In this document: positions 11,563-23,234 of the stretch, piece by piece | Layout: every line of letters starts with the position of its first letter | Position numbering within the stretch: position 1 is the first letter of the stretch | Origin: Earliella scabrosa | Taxonomy: Eukaryota > Basidiomycota > Agaricomycetes > Polyporales > Polyporaceae | Length of the DNA: 64,000 nt | Reading direction: 5' to 3' | Assembly: GCA_022605405.1 (NCBI GenBank) | Contig: JABYQQ010000040.1 | Span: 52,480 to 116,479, forward strand | Notes under the pieces: generated by a model | What the model was told of the DNA's origin: nothing | The model's database searches: none | Seen by the model: the letters and a program-made list of their open reading frames with translations, nothing else | Translations under genes and position numbers: made by a program

Positions 11563-14500
11563 TTATGTCTCGGGAATCATCCGTTCGAGTAGTTGGTACC
11601 CTCGAGCGAGCATGCCGCGAAAATCGATGGACATGTCCTGCGGAGCCTGTAGCTCGCGGATCGTGCCCTCATGCTACCACGCACAAACACGCAGTCAGCT
11701 CGAGGACGCGGAGGTCAATGCTACTATATATGCGTACCTGTGCCAGCCATGTGTCAGCCTCTGAGAGCGATGTCGCAGCGGTTTCGAGCCGCCCCATAGC
11801 CTTCAGTGTCTGCAACCATTCGAGCAACTTCTCCTCGGACGTGAAGGCAACGAGGGCCTTGACGAGTGCGGCGACGTCTGCGACGGCGGTCGACGCCTCT
11901 GCTAGGTGCACTGCCCAGTACAAGGCAGCATACTGAACGTGTTCGGATATGTCCGTGCCAACCAAACCAGCTGGCTCCGCAACGTTAGCATATCCGTTAC
12001 TCGATGCTGGACTCGAGCCGAGAGTCGAGAGAGCATCGAGGCACCTCTTCGCAAGCCGAGCGTGTTGCTGTCTGGCGTCTACCAGGCAGGATCGCGGGCA
12101 ACGGGAGGGATCGACGAGGAACTGAGGGAACGTCGAGCACCCAGGGGCGAGGGTAAGGGGCTCGTCGAGATTGTCGCGGTTGAACTGGACGACGGGGTGA
12201 AGCTTGTCCAATACTGCGGTGACCTGCTTTGTCCTTGTGATGCCCAACAGGGATCCAGTGGCGCGGGGCGACAGCGGCATACGGAGGAGAGCGACGCATC
12301 CGAGCATCGATTGCTCGTGAGCAGAGGGTCCCGCTCTGGAAAACGCAGTCTTGAGGATGGAGAGATAGGACGCATCCGGTAGCAAAACATCAGAGTCTCC
12401 CTGGTCGGGATCGGTGTCGGTGCGTTGGGTCTCTTTCCGTGTACGAGGAGGCGACGGAGCGCGGTCGGTGGAAGGTGCAGACGAAGGAGACGATGATGCC
12501 GTTCTCGAGCTGCGTCCGTGTGCCGTCGAGGCTTGAGCGCGAAATGGCTTCTTCCCCTCAATCTCTGGCGCTGCGGAAGCCGCTGACTGAGTACGACTGG
12601 TACGACTTGATGACGGTTCGTCCGCAAAGTCGGCAGACTTTCCCTTGAGTACATGGGACGTCTTGAGGCCGGGAGTGTCGCTCGTTGTGCGGGTAGGACG
12701 CAACGGTGATGGCGGACGAATATGCAAAGGAGCCAGATTAGGTCTCGATAGCTGGGGCACACTGTGCGGAAGTTCCGGCAATGGCTCTGCTAATACTGCC
12801 ACTGCCGTTGATGAGGCGGTGTTAGACCTAGATCCCGCGGGCGTGGTGAACGTCGAAGTTGGGACCGAGACCGGTGATTCGGTGACAGATGGTGAGATCA
12901 TTGTGTCTCTTGAACTGGCCTGAAGCCCGACGCCTAGGATATATACGTCGCTGGGACGTTCTTCAATCCTCAATCGGTGCACCTCCAGTATATCTCCAGC
13001 GCTCTCGAGTAGTTCTCGAGTCTGCGAGCCATCCTGTATGTCACTACTGTCAACGCCCAATCTGCCTGAAGAATCATCACATATTGAACTTACTGGGAAG
13101 AGGTTGAGCGTACTCTTCAGCGCCGACTCCGCACGGCGAAGTCCGTCCATGTATGCCAGCAACTCGAGCCAGGCGAGCAGCCGCTCTCGGACGAATTCCT
13201 CAACCCGGGACATCACTCGCGAATCTCTCCGTCCCCACGCAAGGTGAGTGCCCCAGTGGACACACGCATACTGGAGGTCAGTGGGAACCTGCTCACGCAA
13301 GCGCTTCTCGAGATCGAAGACCTCTTGGCGCCGCTTACCCCCGAAGACGCGCTCCACGAAGGTCTGGCTGAGTGTAGTCGTCATTATGAATAGACACCTC
13401 TCCGCAAGTGTCGCATTCTGCTCCGAGGCATCGACCGAGTAGAGAGGATCGATGCAGCGATCGGGGTCAACGAGGAAAGTGGATAGGGAGGAGTGGAGAG
13501 GGCGGAACAGAGCGTCGGGGTCACCACGTTTGTATATGAGGATGGAGCGGAGGCGGTTGAGCAACGGGATGGAGTCCTCGGGAGGAAGGTGCGGTGCTGT
13601 AAGAGTCGCTACAGAGCGAGGTGTGAGGCTGCCGCGGAGAAGGCGCGCATTGGAAGAAGACCGTGGCGTAGGTGATGAGAGATCCTGGAGAACTGCAATG
13701 AGTCCCAAGACACGTCTCAGCCGCTCCCGCTTGGACGTATTGGTACGGAGGTCCGAAGGCGGAAAGGCTGATTGAAGGGCGGTGAGGAACGCACTGTCCA
13801 GCTTCACGAGTGCACCGTTCGCGGAGGGGGTTCGCGATAATAGAACGCTGAGTTGTTCTGGGATGTCGGCGGAGTTGACTCGAAGGAAGTCCATGACAAC
13901 TTGGGCGTAAAGAAAGGATCCTTCTGCCCGTTGTGAGACCTCGCGGACCATGTCATCCTTTCGGTCCGGCGGACCGAAGGGAATTGGTGCGAACCTGTCC
14001 CAGACGTATCGAGAGATGTCTCGGTCAAGGGCTCCCCGCGGTAACTCTTGAACATTGAGACATTGCATCTTCACGTCCAGCTTCTTCAGCTCGTCTTCAA
14101 TCATGTCATCAGGACGGGTGGTCATCAGGACACGGACGGGGATGTTAGCCAGCTGGGTACAGGACACCAGATAGCGGAGCATCTCGGGAACGAGGGTCAG
14201 GGTGTCTTGTGTACACTCGTCCAGCGCGTCCACGACAATGATAAGAGGGAGCCGATCCGGTTGATTCGACAGAGCGCGTAGGGGCCCTAGGACGAGGTCA
14301 TCCGCCTGAAACGACATCTGCTGGAGTCCGCCGCGCGCCAGATGTTTGCGCACCCCATCGACGATACGGGCGCGTAGATCCGGGATATGTGTGGCGCGAG
14401 AGAGTTGGATGGAAATGGAGGGGAAGAAGAGGGTAGCCGAGTTGTATCCTTCTCTGTCTCGACAGAAGAAGAACGAAGCGCCGAGTTGGTTGTCTTCCAG

Positions 14501-15637
14501 GCGCTTGGCGAACTCGGATGCGATCGTCGACTTGCCTGAGCCAGCAGCGCCGCATAGGACGAAGACAGGATCAGATGTGGCCCCCGTCGACCAGGAGATG
14601 AGCTTCTCCAAGAGCTCGGTTCCCGTGCCAGCCAGATAACCGGATTTGGTGGCGTTGACCTGTGCACGGAAGTCGGCCTCCAGATGGCGAAGCTTGGACA
14701 GAACCTCGTCGCTGGAACCTGGGAGACTACGATCCACAGAGTGCGGACGGGCCGTGTTGAGGGTGTCCGGGGCTGCCCCGTTGTCCGCAACAGGGGGGCT
14801 GTTGGAAATGGCAGATGAGTGCGATCCAGCGGAACGGTTTGGTGAGCGCGAGCCGGGAGAGGGAAGCGGTCGTGGAGGTGTCCCCGTTACCGGGGAGTCG
14901 GACGGAGGCAGGTCTACGTTTATGTCTTGTGAACGTTGGCATTCACAGCACACGTACGGCATGTGACGACAATTACTTACCCACGTCTCCTTGGGCGGGC
15001 GATGCCTGCGGCGGCGTTGGACTGTGTCTCCGACTGGGAGGAGGTGGGGGTAGTTGATCGGGTATCACTTCCACAACTGACCAATGCTCCTATAGCACCG
15101 ATGTCAATTCTCAGGAAGTCTCAGAATGAATCAGACGATCTGACCTGGAACTTCGCCCGAGCCACAGTCAAACCCTCGATCAAAGCGGCCAGCGTCCTTA
15201 CATCCCGTCGACGCTTGATGCACGGAAGGCAACATTTCTTGCAGAGCGCTTCGGATCGCTTATCGTGATCTTGCAGGTCACTACCAGTTCGTGTCAGGAC
15301 TTAGTCCAGGGAATGCAGCCAGAAGCTCACCTGCGCAAATGGGTGAGTTGATTTCGCGCACTACGAGGCTCCCTAGGGGTCAGATTCGCTCTTGTGATGT
15401 CGCTCCTGAAGTTGTCGATCTCTCCCAGTAGTGTACCCACTTGCGCATCATGCCGTTGGGGCGGCTGGAAGAATATCAGGAATTACACAATGACACATGA
15501 TATACACTCACCAGTCGGGTGGCGATGTTGAGGAGAGAACGGAGGAGGGGCACAAGCTCGGATGAACCGAGAGCGCTGACAGCAGCCTCCAGGGCTTGCT
15601 TCAAGTTACCGAGCCGAACTGTGAGCGAGTCGGCCAT
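11563..15637 (-). CDS. NACHT NLR with duplicated post-NACHT module (1267 aa)
   Basis: Minus-strand exons: 15637..15512, 15464..15331, 15280..15145, 15089..14981, 14925..11738, 11673..11563. The total is 1268 codons. The N-terminus (about 1-150) is helical with a CKKCCLPC cluster, then a Pro-rich linker. The NACHT domain follows, with Walker A GAAGSGKST near residues 290-299 and Walker B VVDALDEC near 396-403. A winged-helix plus helical module spans about 545-780 (FLVDPDRC, LQYACVHWGTHLA, LEWLELLAYM-like). After about 240 residues of Ser/Pro/Arg-rich disorder the same module recurs at about 1020-1230 (FLVDPSRC, VQYAALYWAVHLA, LEWLQTLKAM). There are no WD40, TPR or ankyrin repeats. NACHT proteins are STAND ATPases that switch on ligand binding, and in fungi they often act in non-self recognition. 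Confidence 0.9.
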
Positions 15638-16637
15638 GAAGAGAGAGGGAAAGAATGAAGATGTGCTGAAACTAATCGCCTGCAGAGCACTGGGTATTCA
15701 TACCGGCCTCAACTCACAGACGTCAGCGCGGGACTTCGAGGCAATGCAGCGCAACGCCAACAGGGAGCGGTGTCGCCACAGCACAGTCGTCGGGACCGGT
15801 ATGCATGTCGTCTGCAAGGTGGACTACGAGCACTCCACAATCAGAGTTCACGCCGAGCGGGAACAGAACGGACTCGGAGGCATTCAGAGACACGCTGGGT
15901 GCGACCACATCCGCATGGCTGGATATGGCAAGACGTGTTCCCAACTTTGGTCTCGCAGCACTCGGAGCCTTGAGGCGATATTCGCAGATCGTCACGCTGG
16001 ACATGTGTCGTGAGCTTCCCAGCAGGTAAGTACTTTGCGCAAGCATCGTTCGCGTTGACGTACCAGTTAGCGCTACGACAACCCCGGAATATAACTTGAA
16101 GGAGAATGTCGTCAAGCGAATGACGGCAGCGGCGACACGACATTCATTCGCATGCTCGCGTTACAGGACCGTGCGGCGGCCACACTTCCCAAACTTTATC
16201 GTTAGAGAGATGGCTTGAACACAAGGGAGAGGCATGCCACTGTGCACCTGCCAGTCACGGTGTGAAGATATCTCGTATCCTGACAAACGTATGAAGACGA
16301 CGAGGCTCTTCGATCACAGCCCTGCAGGAGATCTGAGATGTTGTGCAGAGGTTGCGAGAGGCATTGCTGCGAGCCAGTTTCGAAATGCCTGAGCAACGGG
16401 AAGTAGTAGCTACGGACATTACTATGACGGATGTTGGCGCACTATTTCAAGCTCCGATGATCCGAGCATCACATCCATAATGTGAGTGATAGTAAGTGAC
16501 AGTACAGTCCATAATCTCCGCGTAACTCCGTCCGAGGATTCTGTTGATCATTAATAAGTAGCAATAGTTCACCCGCATTTCTCAGACGCGCTAAGTTCGA
16601 ATGCCACGGTAATGTCGCGCGCACCCCACGTTCATAA
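15638..16637. other. Intergenic between two NLR genes
   Basis: A 130-codon frame on the minus strand near 15723-16115 has no recognisable family and no splice link to the NLR. I treat the stretch as promoter of the NLR at 15637 plus 3' flank of the next gene. Confidence 0.45.
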
Positions 16638-19326
16638 CTACCCCGCACCCCCAGTACCTGCCGGACGCCCTGCGGCATATCGGTACACGCGGTACGGGCA
16701 TTCATTGATACCAGCATACCAGTTGCCAACGAATTGTCGCCCTTCCTCCAGCAGGGTCGGCAGCGTTCGCGACTTGGATTTAATACGCTAGCGCGACATT
16801 AGTCACTTTTGCGACTGCGCGAACACTGAGAGCTGAGTTACGTACCTCAAGCCATGCCTGGGCCTGCGCGAGGGCACCGGCAGCGTGGTCGAGCTTGCCG
16901 ATGTACCCCAGGGTCTCCATCCACATGAGGAGGTTCTCTCCGGCGAACTTGCGAAAGAGCACGGCCAGCTCCCTCGTCTTCCGGGACGCAGCGAGGTGTG
17001 TTGCCCAATGAGAACTCGCATATCGGACATGAGGCGGGACGTAACGCCGCACGCGGTCCGCCAGGTCGAACACCTCCCGTTTCGGTCGCTCGAGATCGCG
17101 CTCCGGGAGCTGGCAGATGTTCCTAGACAGGGATAGGAGCACCCGCAGGCATCCTTCCGCGAGTCGTTCGTGCTCCTCTTGTCCATCAACGCTGTACACG
17201 TCCTTTGTGCTGCGCGTCCCATCCAGCAGGAACTGGGCGAAGGTGCCGTGCGTGGGGTAGAACGTGGCGTCGACGCTATCTCGCTCGAAGCGAACGACAG
17301 ACCGGAGCTCGTTGAGCACCGCAATCGCGTCCGCGCACGGCACCCGAACGAGTGTCTCCAGCGTGCGAGGAGAGATCGGCTCCTGAGCGACTGCGATGTA
17401 CCCCAGCATGGGTCGCACCCGTGCATGCTGCAGCCGGTCGATTGCAAGACGTTCGGAGGGGAAGGCTTGTTCCAGCGCATCTCGGTACATATCGTCGAGA
17501 GGCTGTAGAATCGCTTTGGAGGGACCATCCAGCAGGAATGCGCCAAGTTGCTCGTATATGTGACACGGGTCCCCCTTGACATAGTCCATCAAGGACCGCG
17601 CGAATGGGAAGGAGCCCTCCACGCGTTCGGTTAAGCGCTCGACGATATCGGGGTGATCCTCGAAGAGCTGTTGCCCTGAGGGTAGCTGCGACAGCTGGTG
17701 TTGCAAGAAAGTGGCGACGTCGGCGTTCAGAAGGTCAGTGGGTATGGTATCGAGCGATAGACGGTGAATCATGGAGGAAACCTGGGGATCGTCGAGTATT
17801 CTGTCGATGTACGTTCTCGGCCGGGTTGTGATGGCGATGCGCAAGGGGAAGTGAGCCTGTCGTGCACATGCAAAGAGTGTCCCCAGCATCTCTGGGAGAA
17901 GCTCTTGGGCGTGATCCGTGCATTCATGGAGGGCCTCGATGACGATGACCACTGGGGAGACTTGCCCTTCCGCGCGTGCGATGGGGTTCGTGAACAAATA
18001 CTGTGCTTGAAGGTTCATGTCCGGGCTTGACCCGGATCGGCGATATTCTCTCTCGCCTGTGATGATGTGTGGCCGTAGTGCCTCTTGGGATCGCGCGAGC
18101 TGGTACGCGAGAGTTACGAAAAACACCTTGATGGAATTAAGGTCGTTGTCGTTGCGCGCGAAGAAGAAGGATGCGCCGAGTCTGCCTTCGACCTTCAACC
18201 TCTGGCAGAGTTCGGACGCGATGGTGGACTTGCCCGTCCCGGCGGCTCCAGTCAGGATGCAGATCGGCTTGTCCCGCAAACCTTGTGCACTTGGATCAAC
18301 CCAGGATGTGAGTTTTCCGAGTAGATCTGACCGCGTGCCTTCGAGGAACCGGCGCTTGGGTGTGTTGGAAGATGCGGCATAACCCGCGTCCACCGTGATG
18401 CGAGCGAGCCTCTCCAGCACCGTTTCGTCCGCTGTGACAGTGATGAGAGTTCAGTGCTATAATGGTTTGGTGGACATGACTCTCAGATGCTGACCTTCCT
18501 CCGCCTGTCTCTCCCTGATAACCTGTAAACGTACATTTGTCAGTTCATCCACCTTCCCATAGTGGTCGACACGCACCACCACTTCATCGTGAACGTGTTC
18601 CATCTCTTCCTCCATCTGGGCTAATCTTTGCGCGACGTCTGCCAGAGACGCTCCTATCATGACCAGACATTCCAGCTACAAGCCCATGTTAAGCCGCCTT
18701 TCCTCGGGTTCGATCAATCAGAGAATTGTGTGCTGACCTTGAAGCGTTCCAGAGCCAAATCTACCCCTTCACGAAGAACGTCCAGCGTCTTCAGATCTCG
18801 CTCGCTATACATATACCTGAAGATAGGATGCCCGCGGTAGAGCTCGCTTGCTCGTGCATTCAACCGGACCAGTTCCCTACAATCCAGTCAGAACTGTACC
18901 TTCTGATGGAGACGAAGCGCTGTACGCACAGGTGGAAATGCTCAAGTCTCACAGAAAGACTCGAGGGTTGAGCTAGTGCATTGACTACAGCCTGTCGTCT
19001 GTGGTCGTCATCGGGATATTGCTCAACGACGGACGTGACCGTCGCCTGCGCCTCTATGACAGCCTGGACAAGCCCTGCTATCCTCCAGGACACATATACC
19101 AGCGCCCGGTGATGATTGCGTGCATCCTGAGAGTTACACTTGGGTCAGCCAACATTGAAAGGATTCATCCAAAGTATGTCACCTTGACTGTGTCGATGAG
19201 CTCTACAAGAGCGGCAGCGACGAGAGACAAGCCGGGTATTGGAACTAGTGTGAGACCAGCTTTACCGACAACTAGTATGGCTCTAGCGTTGGATAGTACA
19301 TCGTCAACGCCAACACGGAACGCCAT
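16638..19326 (-). CDS. NACHT NLR with MLKL-like four-helix N-terminus (775 aa), degenerate Walker B
   Basis: Minus-strand exons: 19326..19183, 19126..18930, 18876..18738, 18675..18577, 18522..18495, 18431..16846, 16772..16638. The total is 776 codons. Residues 1-160 match the helical domain common on agaricomycete NLRs and related to the MLKL N-terminal four-helix bundle (LVPIPGLSLVAAALVELID, then QYPDDD, then an ELYRG-like motif). Residues 165-200 are coiled coil. Walker A is GAAGTGKST near 259-267. The Walker B region reads VIVIEALHEC, where the paralogue at 31 kb has LIVDALDEC, so two acidic positions are changed. A winged-helix/helical module follows, then a short tail without WD40 repeats. 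Exons 2-5 have the same lengths (197, 139, 99, 28 nt) as in the NLR at 31,343. An upstream in-frame ATG near 19,365 is possible. Confidence 0.88.
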
Positions 19327-20947
19327 TAATGGAAGGGGTGAGGGAGAGTTCGTGATTTGGGACATACCTGCCAGAGCGGGTTGTACTAGGTTTTCAAGAC
19401 ATTGATGGGACCTTCGCAGTGACTCGCACGGACTTGCGTACAAGGCGAGGCAGATACTCGATGACGGCATCGACAGAGGGATTCGCGGGTGAGAGAGAAT
19501 CGGAGCTTGTTCACGCCATGCACCCGGAATGCCGAGAGTGAATCAGGAGGTCGGAGCTCGGACGCATGACCTTGGACCCCGTGAAACGGCAGACTATGCA
19601 ACCTACGCAACCGATCATGTAGACGATCACTCCATCGGAGGGTTTGGGGTGCAAGGTGCGCACAAACGCGCATATCGCGCTGAAGGGGGTGCTGTTACGG
19701 CGCAGATCGAACGTCATTAGCACACTAATGAGATCGAACCTGAGCAACTCTATCGGGCTGCGCTCAGGTGCTGACTTGAAAGCCCGGCGTGCATTTACCA
19801 TGCGCTGATGGCCACCACGCGGTATAGGCGACCATTGCCGGCGGTGGTGAAGTTGTGAGAGTGCATTGTAAGTAACTTGTGCGATGCGCATCGTGCGTGG
19901 AGCGGAGCGGGACCGTGATTCTTGGATCTCGGTTTCCTGAGCGGCACCGAGCCCGAACGCAGCATATTCACTGGGACGAGCTTCGTGGTACAGGGTTGCT
20001 GAGAGAGCGAATTGTGGATCCTAGAGACTGGGCGAGAATTGATAACTGTTTTTACAAGGTACATATCTCTCAGACTCACCGTAGTTCCTAAGCACGGGTT
20101 GCTGAAGTCGGTCTAAATCATTCTCGTTCATCGTCGAGAAGGGCCTTTAAAGGCAACTAAGGCTTGCCAGAGCGACGAAGTGACTCATTGTCGTAAGCCC
20201 TGGCAAGCTTAAGTTGAACCCCATCGACTGTGAACATTGGGAGAGAGGATGCTCGCATATTTGGGAAGCATATAGTCGCACACGGGGGTAGTAGTGACTA
20301 GGTGCTGAGCGCTGAGTACTGAGTGAGCGCTGGCAGAAGAGAGAGGCGATGTCGGGCCGGTCAAGAGGAAGCCAAACAGGACTCAACAGGACCAGGGTCA
20401 GGCGCTGGCAGTGGTGTCTTGGAGTCTTGGTCCATCCTCCGTCTTTGAGTACAGTGATACCAGCTCACCGCGGCCACTGTTTCGCAGCTGCGGTGAGTTC
20501 GCCTTCACGCTCTTCCCCTCTTTTCTACTTTGACGCACCACTTATTGCTTACATCTGACTCGCAGACTGAGCCCGGAGGTAAACACAAACAAAGTGTACA
20601 AACAATGACCGGCGCTTGTGCGCGCGACTTCATACGGAAAGCCCTTCGACTTGTCCGAACATCTGTCAGCTGTCTAACAAGCTCGATGTTGTATGCAAGC
20701 TCCGGGTGTACCGCGCTGACGATATTTTTTGTCCAGCTTGATGTATCGTTTGTTTACTATGGACGCCAGCGGGCAAAGTGCAGCAAAGCAGTGCATGGAA
20801 GCTTTGTCGCTCTTCTTTGGCATGGTAACGAGCTATTCCTGCGTGCGACTCCTCGTGGGCATTAACGGAACTTTTGTTCTGCAAAGGGAACGAGTCAATT
20901 ACAGATGCTTCGAAAGACGAACCGCAGGCCCTTACACGCATAGCGGG
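19327..20947. other. Intergenic
   Basis: No coding exon is supported over 1.6 kb. The only structure noted is an inverted repeat at 20159-20212. Several short frames on both strands have no family resemblance. Confidence 0.45.
20159..20212. repeat. Inverted repeat with nested stem
   Basis: AAGGCTTGCCAG and CTGGCAAGCTT are near-perfect reverse complements separated by about 30 bases. A smaller pairing (CGAC with GTCG) lies inside the loop. It could be a structured transcript or a remnant of a small element. Confidence 0.3.
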
Positions 20948-20954
20948 TATATAA
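20948..20954 (+). promoter_or_regulatory. TATA box of the secreted cysteine-rich protein
   Basis: TATATAA lies about 170 bases before the ATG at 21122 and is followed by a C/T-rich stretch typical of fungal start-site regions. Confidence 0.5.
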
Positions 20955-21121
20955 TGCGCCCCCCAGCCCCTCACCGTTCGGAACTTCCCTCACATCTCTC
21001 TCCCCCGCTTCACGGTCTGCGTGGCTCAAGCAGCCCTTCTTGTCTAATTACTTTTTAGCGCCATCTGAGGCTAGACGCTTCACACATCTGCATAGCCAGT
21101 CTACGCTCCCTTCTCTTCATC

Positions 21122-22319
21122 ATGGTTCACTTCGTCGCCACTCTCCTACTCGTCCTGTCGGCCACCGCGCAGGCGGCGCCTCTCAAAAAACGCATCGCGC
21201 AGGTTATCTCAGACTCTACTGCTTCATGGGAGAAGTCTTGTGTACGTACATCGTAGACCCTCAGTGTCACATCATATTGATCATTTTCTCCTGTAGCTCG
21301 CAGCGGGTGGAGGAGAGAGATGCAACCCTGTCTCCGTTACAGCCTTCACGACTCTCCTTGCTGCTGCTGGGCCTTGCGAGCAGCAGGATGCCGCGGACGC
21401 GATGATTGATCTTGCCAACACGCTCAACAGCGACGCAGACATGATCAAATTCGCGCAGATCTTCGCACAGCAGCCGCGCAACACAGTACGTCCGTCGCAC
21501 CTCTACACAGTATACCGTACTTACCTCTCTTCTCTTCGATAGCCGAACTCTCTGGCAGTTCCATACTGTCAGAAGGCACCGAAGAACTCAGAGTTGAAAG
21601 GCCTCTTCCAGTGCCAGTTCGAGGGCGCTAGCCAGAAGACGTTTGTTGGCGGGCTCGCGCTGGGCGCTGCGGGTACCATTCCTTTCGGCCATCCCCAACC
21701 ACTAAGCCCTCTGGGCTCGTGTGCTGCACATCCGGATGGACCCATCGCAGACGGAACGCAGCTTACGGACATCACGCAGAACCCCGGTCTTGACAACATC
21801 TCCCCGGGATCCAACGAGTCTTCAGACGACGATGAAAAGTCGAGCAGCTCAGTTGCGGCCCCGTCGAGCACCGAAGCCGCTTCAAGCAGGAGCGCAGCCG
21901 AGCCTACTCGCACTCAGGCGTCCGCGACGTCTCCGTCTCCGCCTTCGCCCTCGAGCACTGCGGCACCAAGCTCAGACTTCAAGCTCCAGAATGCGCTCGA
22001 CGCGCAGAAGCTGAACGCGCAGTTCAAGACCCTGAGCAAGGACTCGTCGTGTGCTGGTAAGCTTATACAGACCCTCAAGGCATGGCCTTTGTGTTGATTA
22101 GCATTTTGAGCAGATGACGATCAAGCATGCATAGAGGGCGGCTTCGCGATGTGCGTCGGGGGCAAGTTCGTGAACATGGGGTGCGCGGCGACCACGCAGT
22201 GCTTCGCGCTCCCGCTCGTGAACAAGCCCGGCACGTCCCTCGCGTGCACGACCGAGTCCGACGCGCTCGCGCGCATCGCCGCACCAGGCGCGACGGGCGG
22301 TCTTACCGGCAGCGATTAA
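21122..22319 (+). CDS. Secreted cysteine-rich protein, CBM19-like C-terminus (342 aa)
   Basis: Exons 21122..21241, 21297..21485, 21543..22056 and 22114..22319 sum to 343 codons. A signal peptide (VATLLLVLSATAQA) and a KKR pro-site open the protein. A conserved cysteine-bearing N-terminal domain follows (SVTAFTTLLAAAGPC, then LFQCQFEG). Next is a Ser/Thr/Pro/Ala-rich linker of about 70 residues that should be O-glycosylated. The C-terminal domain is ACIEGGFAMCVGGKFV, then CFALPLVNKPGTSLACTTE. That last block resembles the chitin-binding CBM19 type seen in many agaricomycete secreted proteins. A carbohydrate- or cell-wall-binding role is likely, and no catalytic residues are seen. The C-terminal family assignment is from memory of the motif, not from a search. 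Confidence 0.85.
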
Positions 22320-23234
22320 GTAACCGCGACCGCTCGTGGAGTCGAGGTTAACATCTTAGGTTGTGAGCTCGGGAAGCCACAGTCAATTTCTTATATCTTT
22401 GCTGTATCGTTAGCTCATGACATATCCCCTGTTACTTACTATACCCTGTCCTACTTGTAGGGTACGCTATCAAGTGCACACTCTTGTGACGCACAATGCA
22501 TGTGAGACACCTGAGGAAGTCAACACCCACCCCCGGGTGCTTGAAGTACAATTCTTCGCCAACATGAGTGACTGTTAAGCTTGGATGGTGAGTTGGGTTG
22601 GTAACCTTGGCTGAGGATGATGGTCTAGACCACAGTGACTGCCACGTGGTGGGCGCGGGAGTAAAAGGTGCAGTGGCTGTGCTGACGCAAGCTGGCCAAT
22701 CCCAAGCGCCAGAACTTCGCCCCCTCTTCTTGTTTTCGACGCAGATTCTGACCTTGTGATATCCGGCACCCTCAAATGTTCAGCGCGGTCGTGAGCGCGA
22801 ATACGGTGATCGCCATGGATAGGCTTCGTTATCCTCCGCTCCTGAGCCGTATCCAGCACGGATAGACCGGGGCCCCCGTTGCCGCCCGCGACACAATAGT
22901 GCGTATAAAGGACACGGCTAAGCGAGCGGCCAAAGCTCCGCGAGCTAGTAACAGCCTTGTTTATGTTTTTGCAGAGTCCAAGCTTGCCACTCCCGGGCTC
23001 GCGCCACTGCGTACCGGAAGCGGCTCCCGCGCCGCCTTATACTTAGCCGAGGCCCTAGTAGGTGTCGGTGTATACCCATTTCCTTCCGCCACCACCACCA
23101 CCTCCCGACTTCCATCCCTCCCTCTTCCACCACCACGTTCCCACAGACCGCGCACGTAGCTGGTTTGACCTGCGCTGTATTGACCGCCACCGCCGTCTGA
23201 CCATTCCAACCAACCATCGACCTGCTTCTCGGCT
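22320..23234. other. Intergenic
   Basis: This holds the 3' flank of the secreted protein and the promoter of the large disordered protein. C/T-rich blocks at 23060-23140 probably mark the start-site region of the latter. No gene is supported. Confidence 0.45.

Noticed and set aside
15723..16115. 130-codon minus-strand frame upstream of the first NLR
   Set aside because: No recognisable domain, no splice link to the NLR, and composition like random GC-rich sequence.
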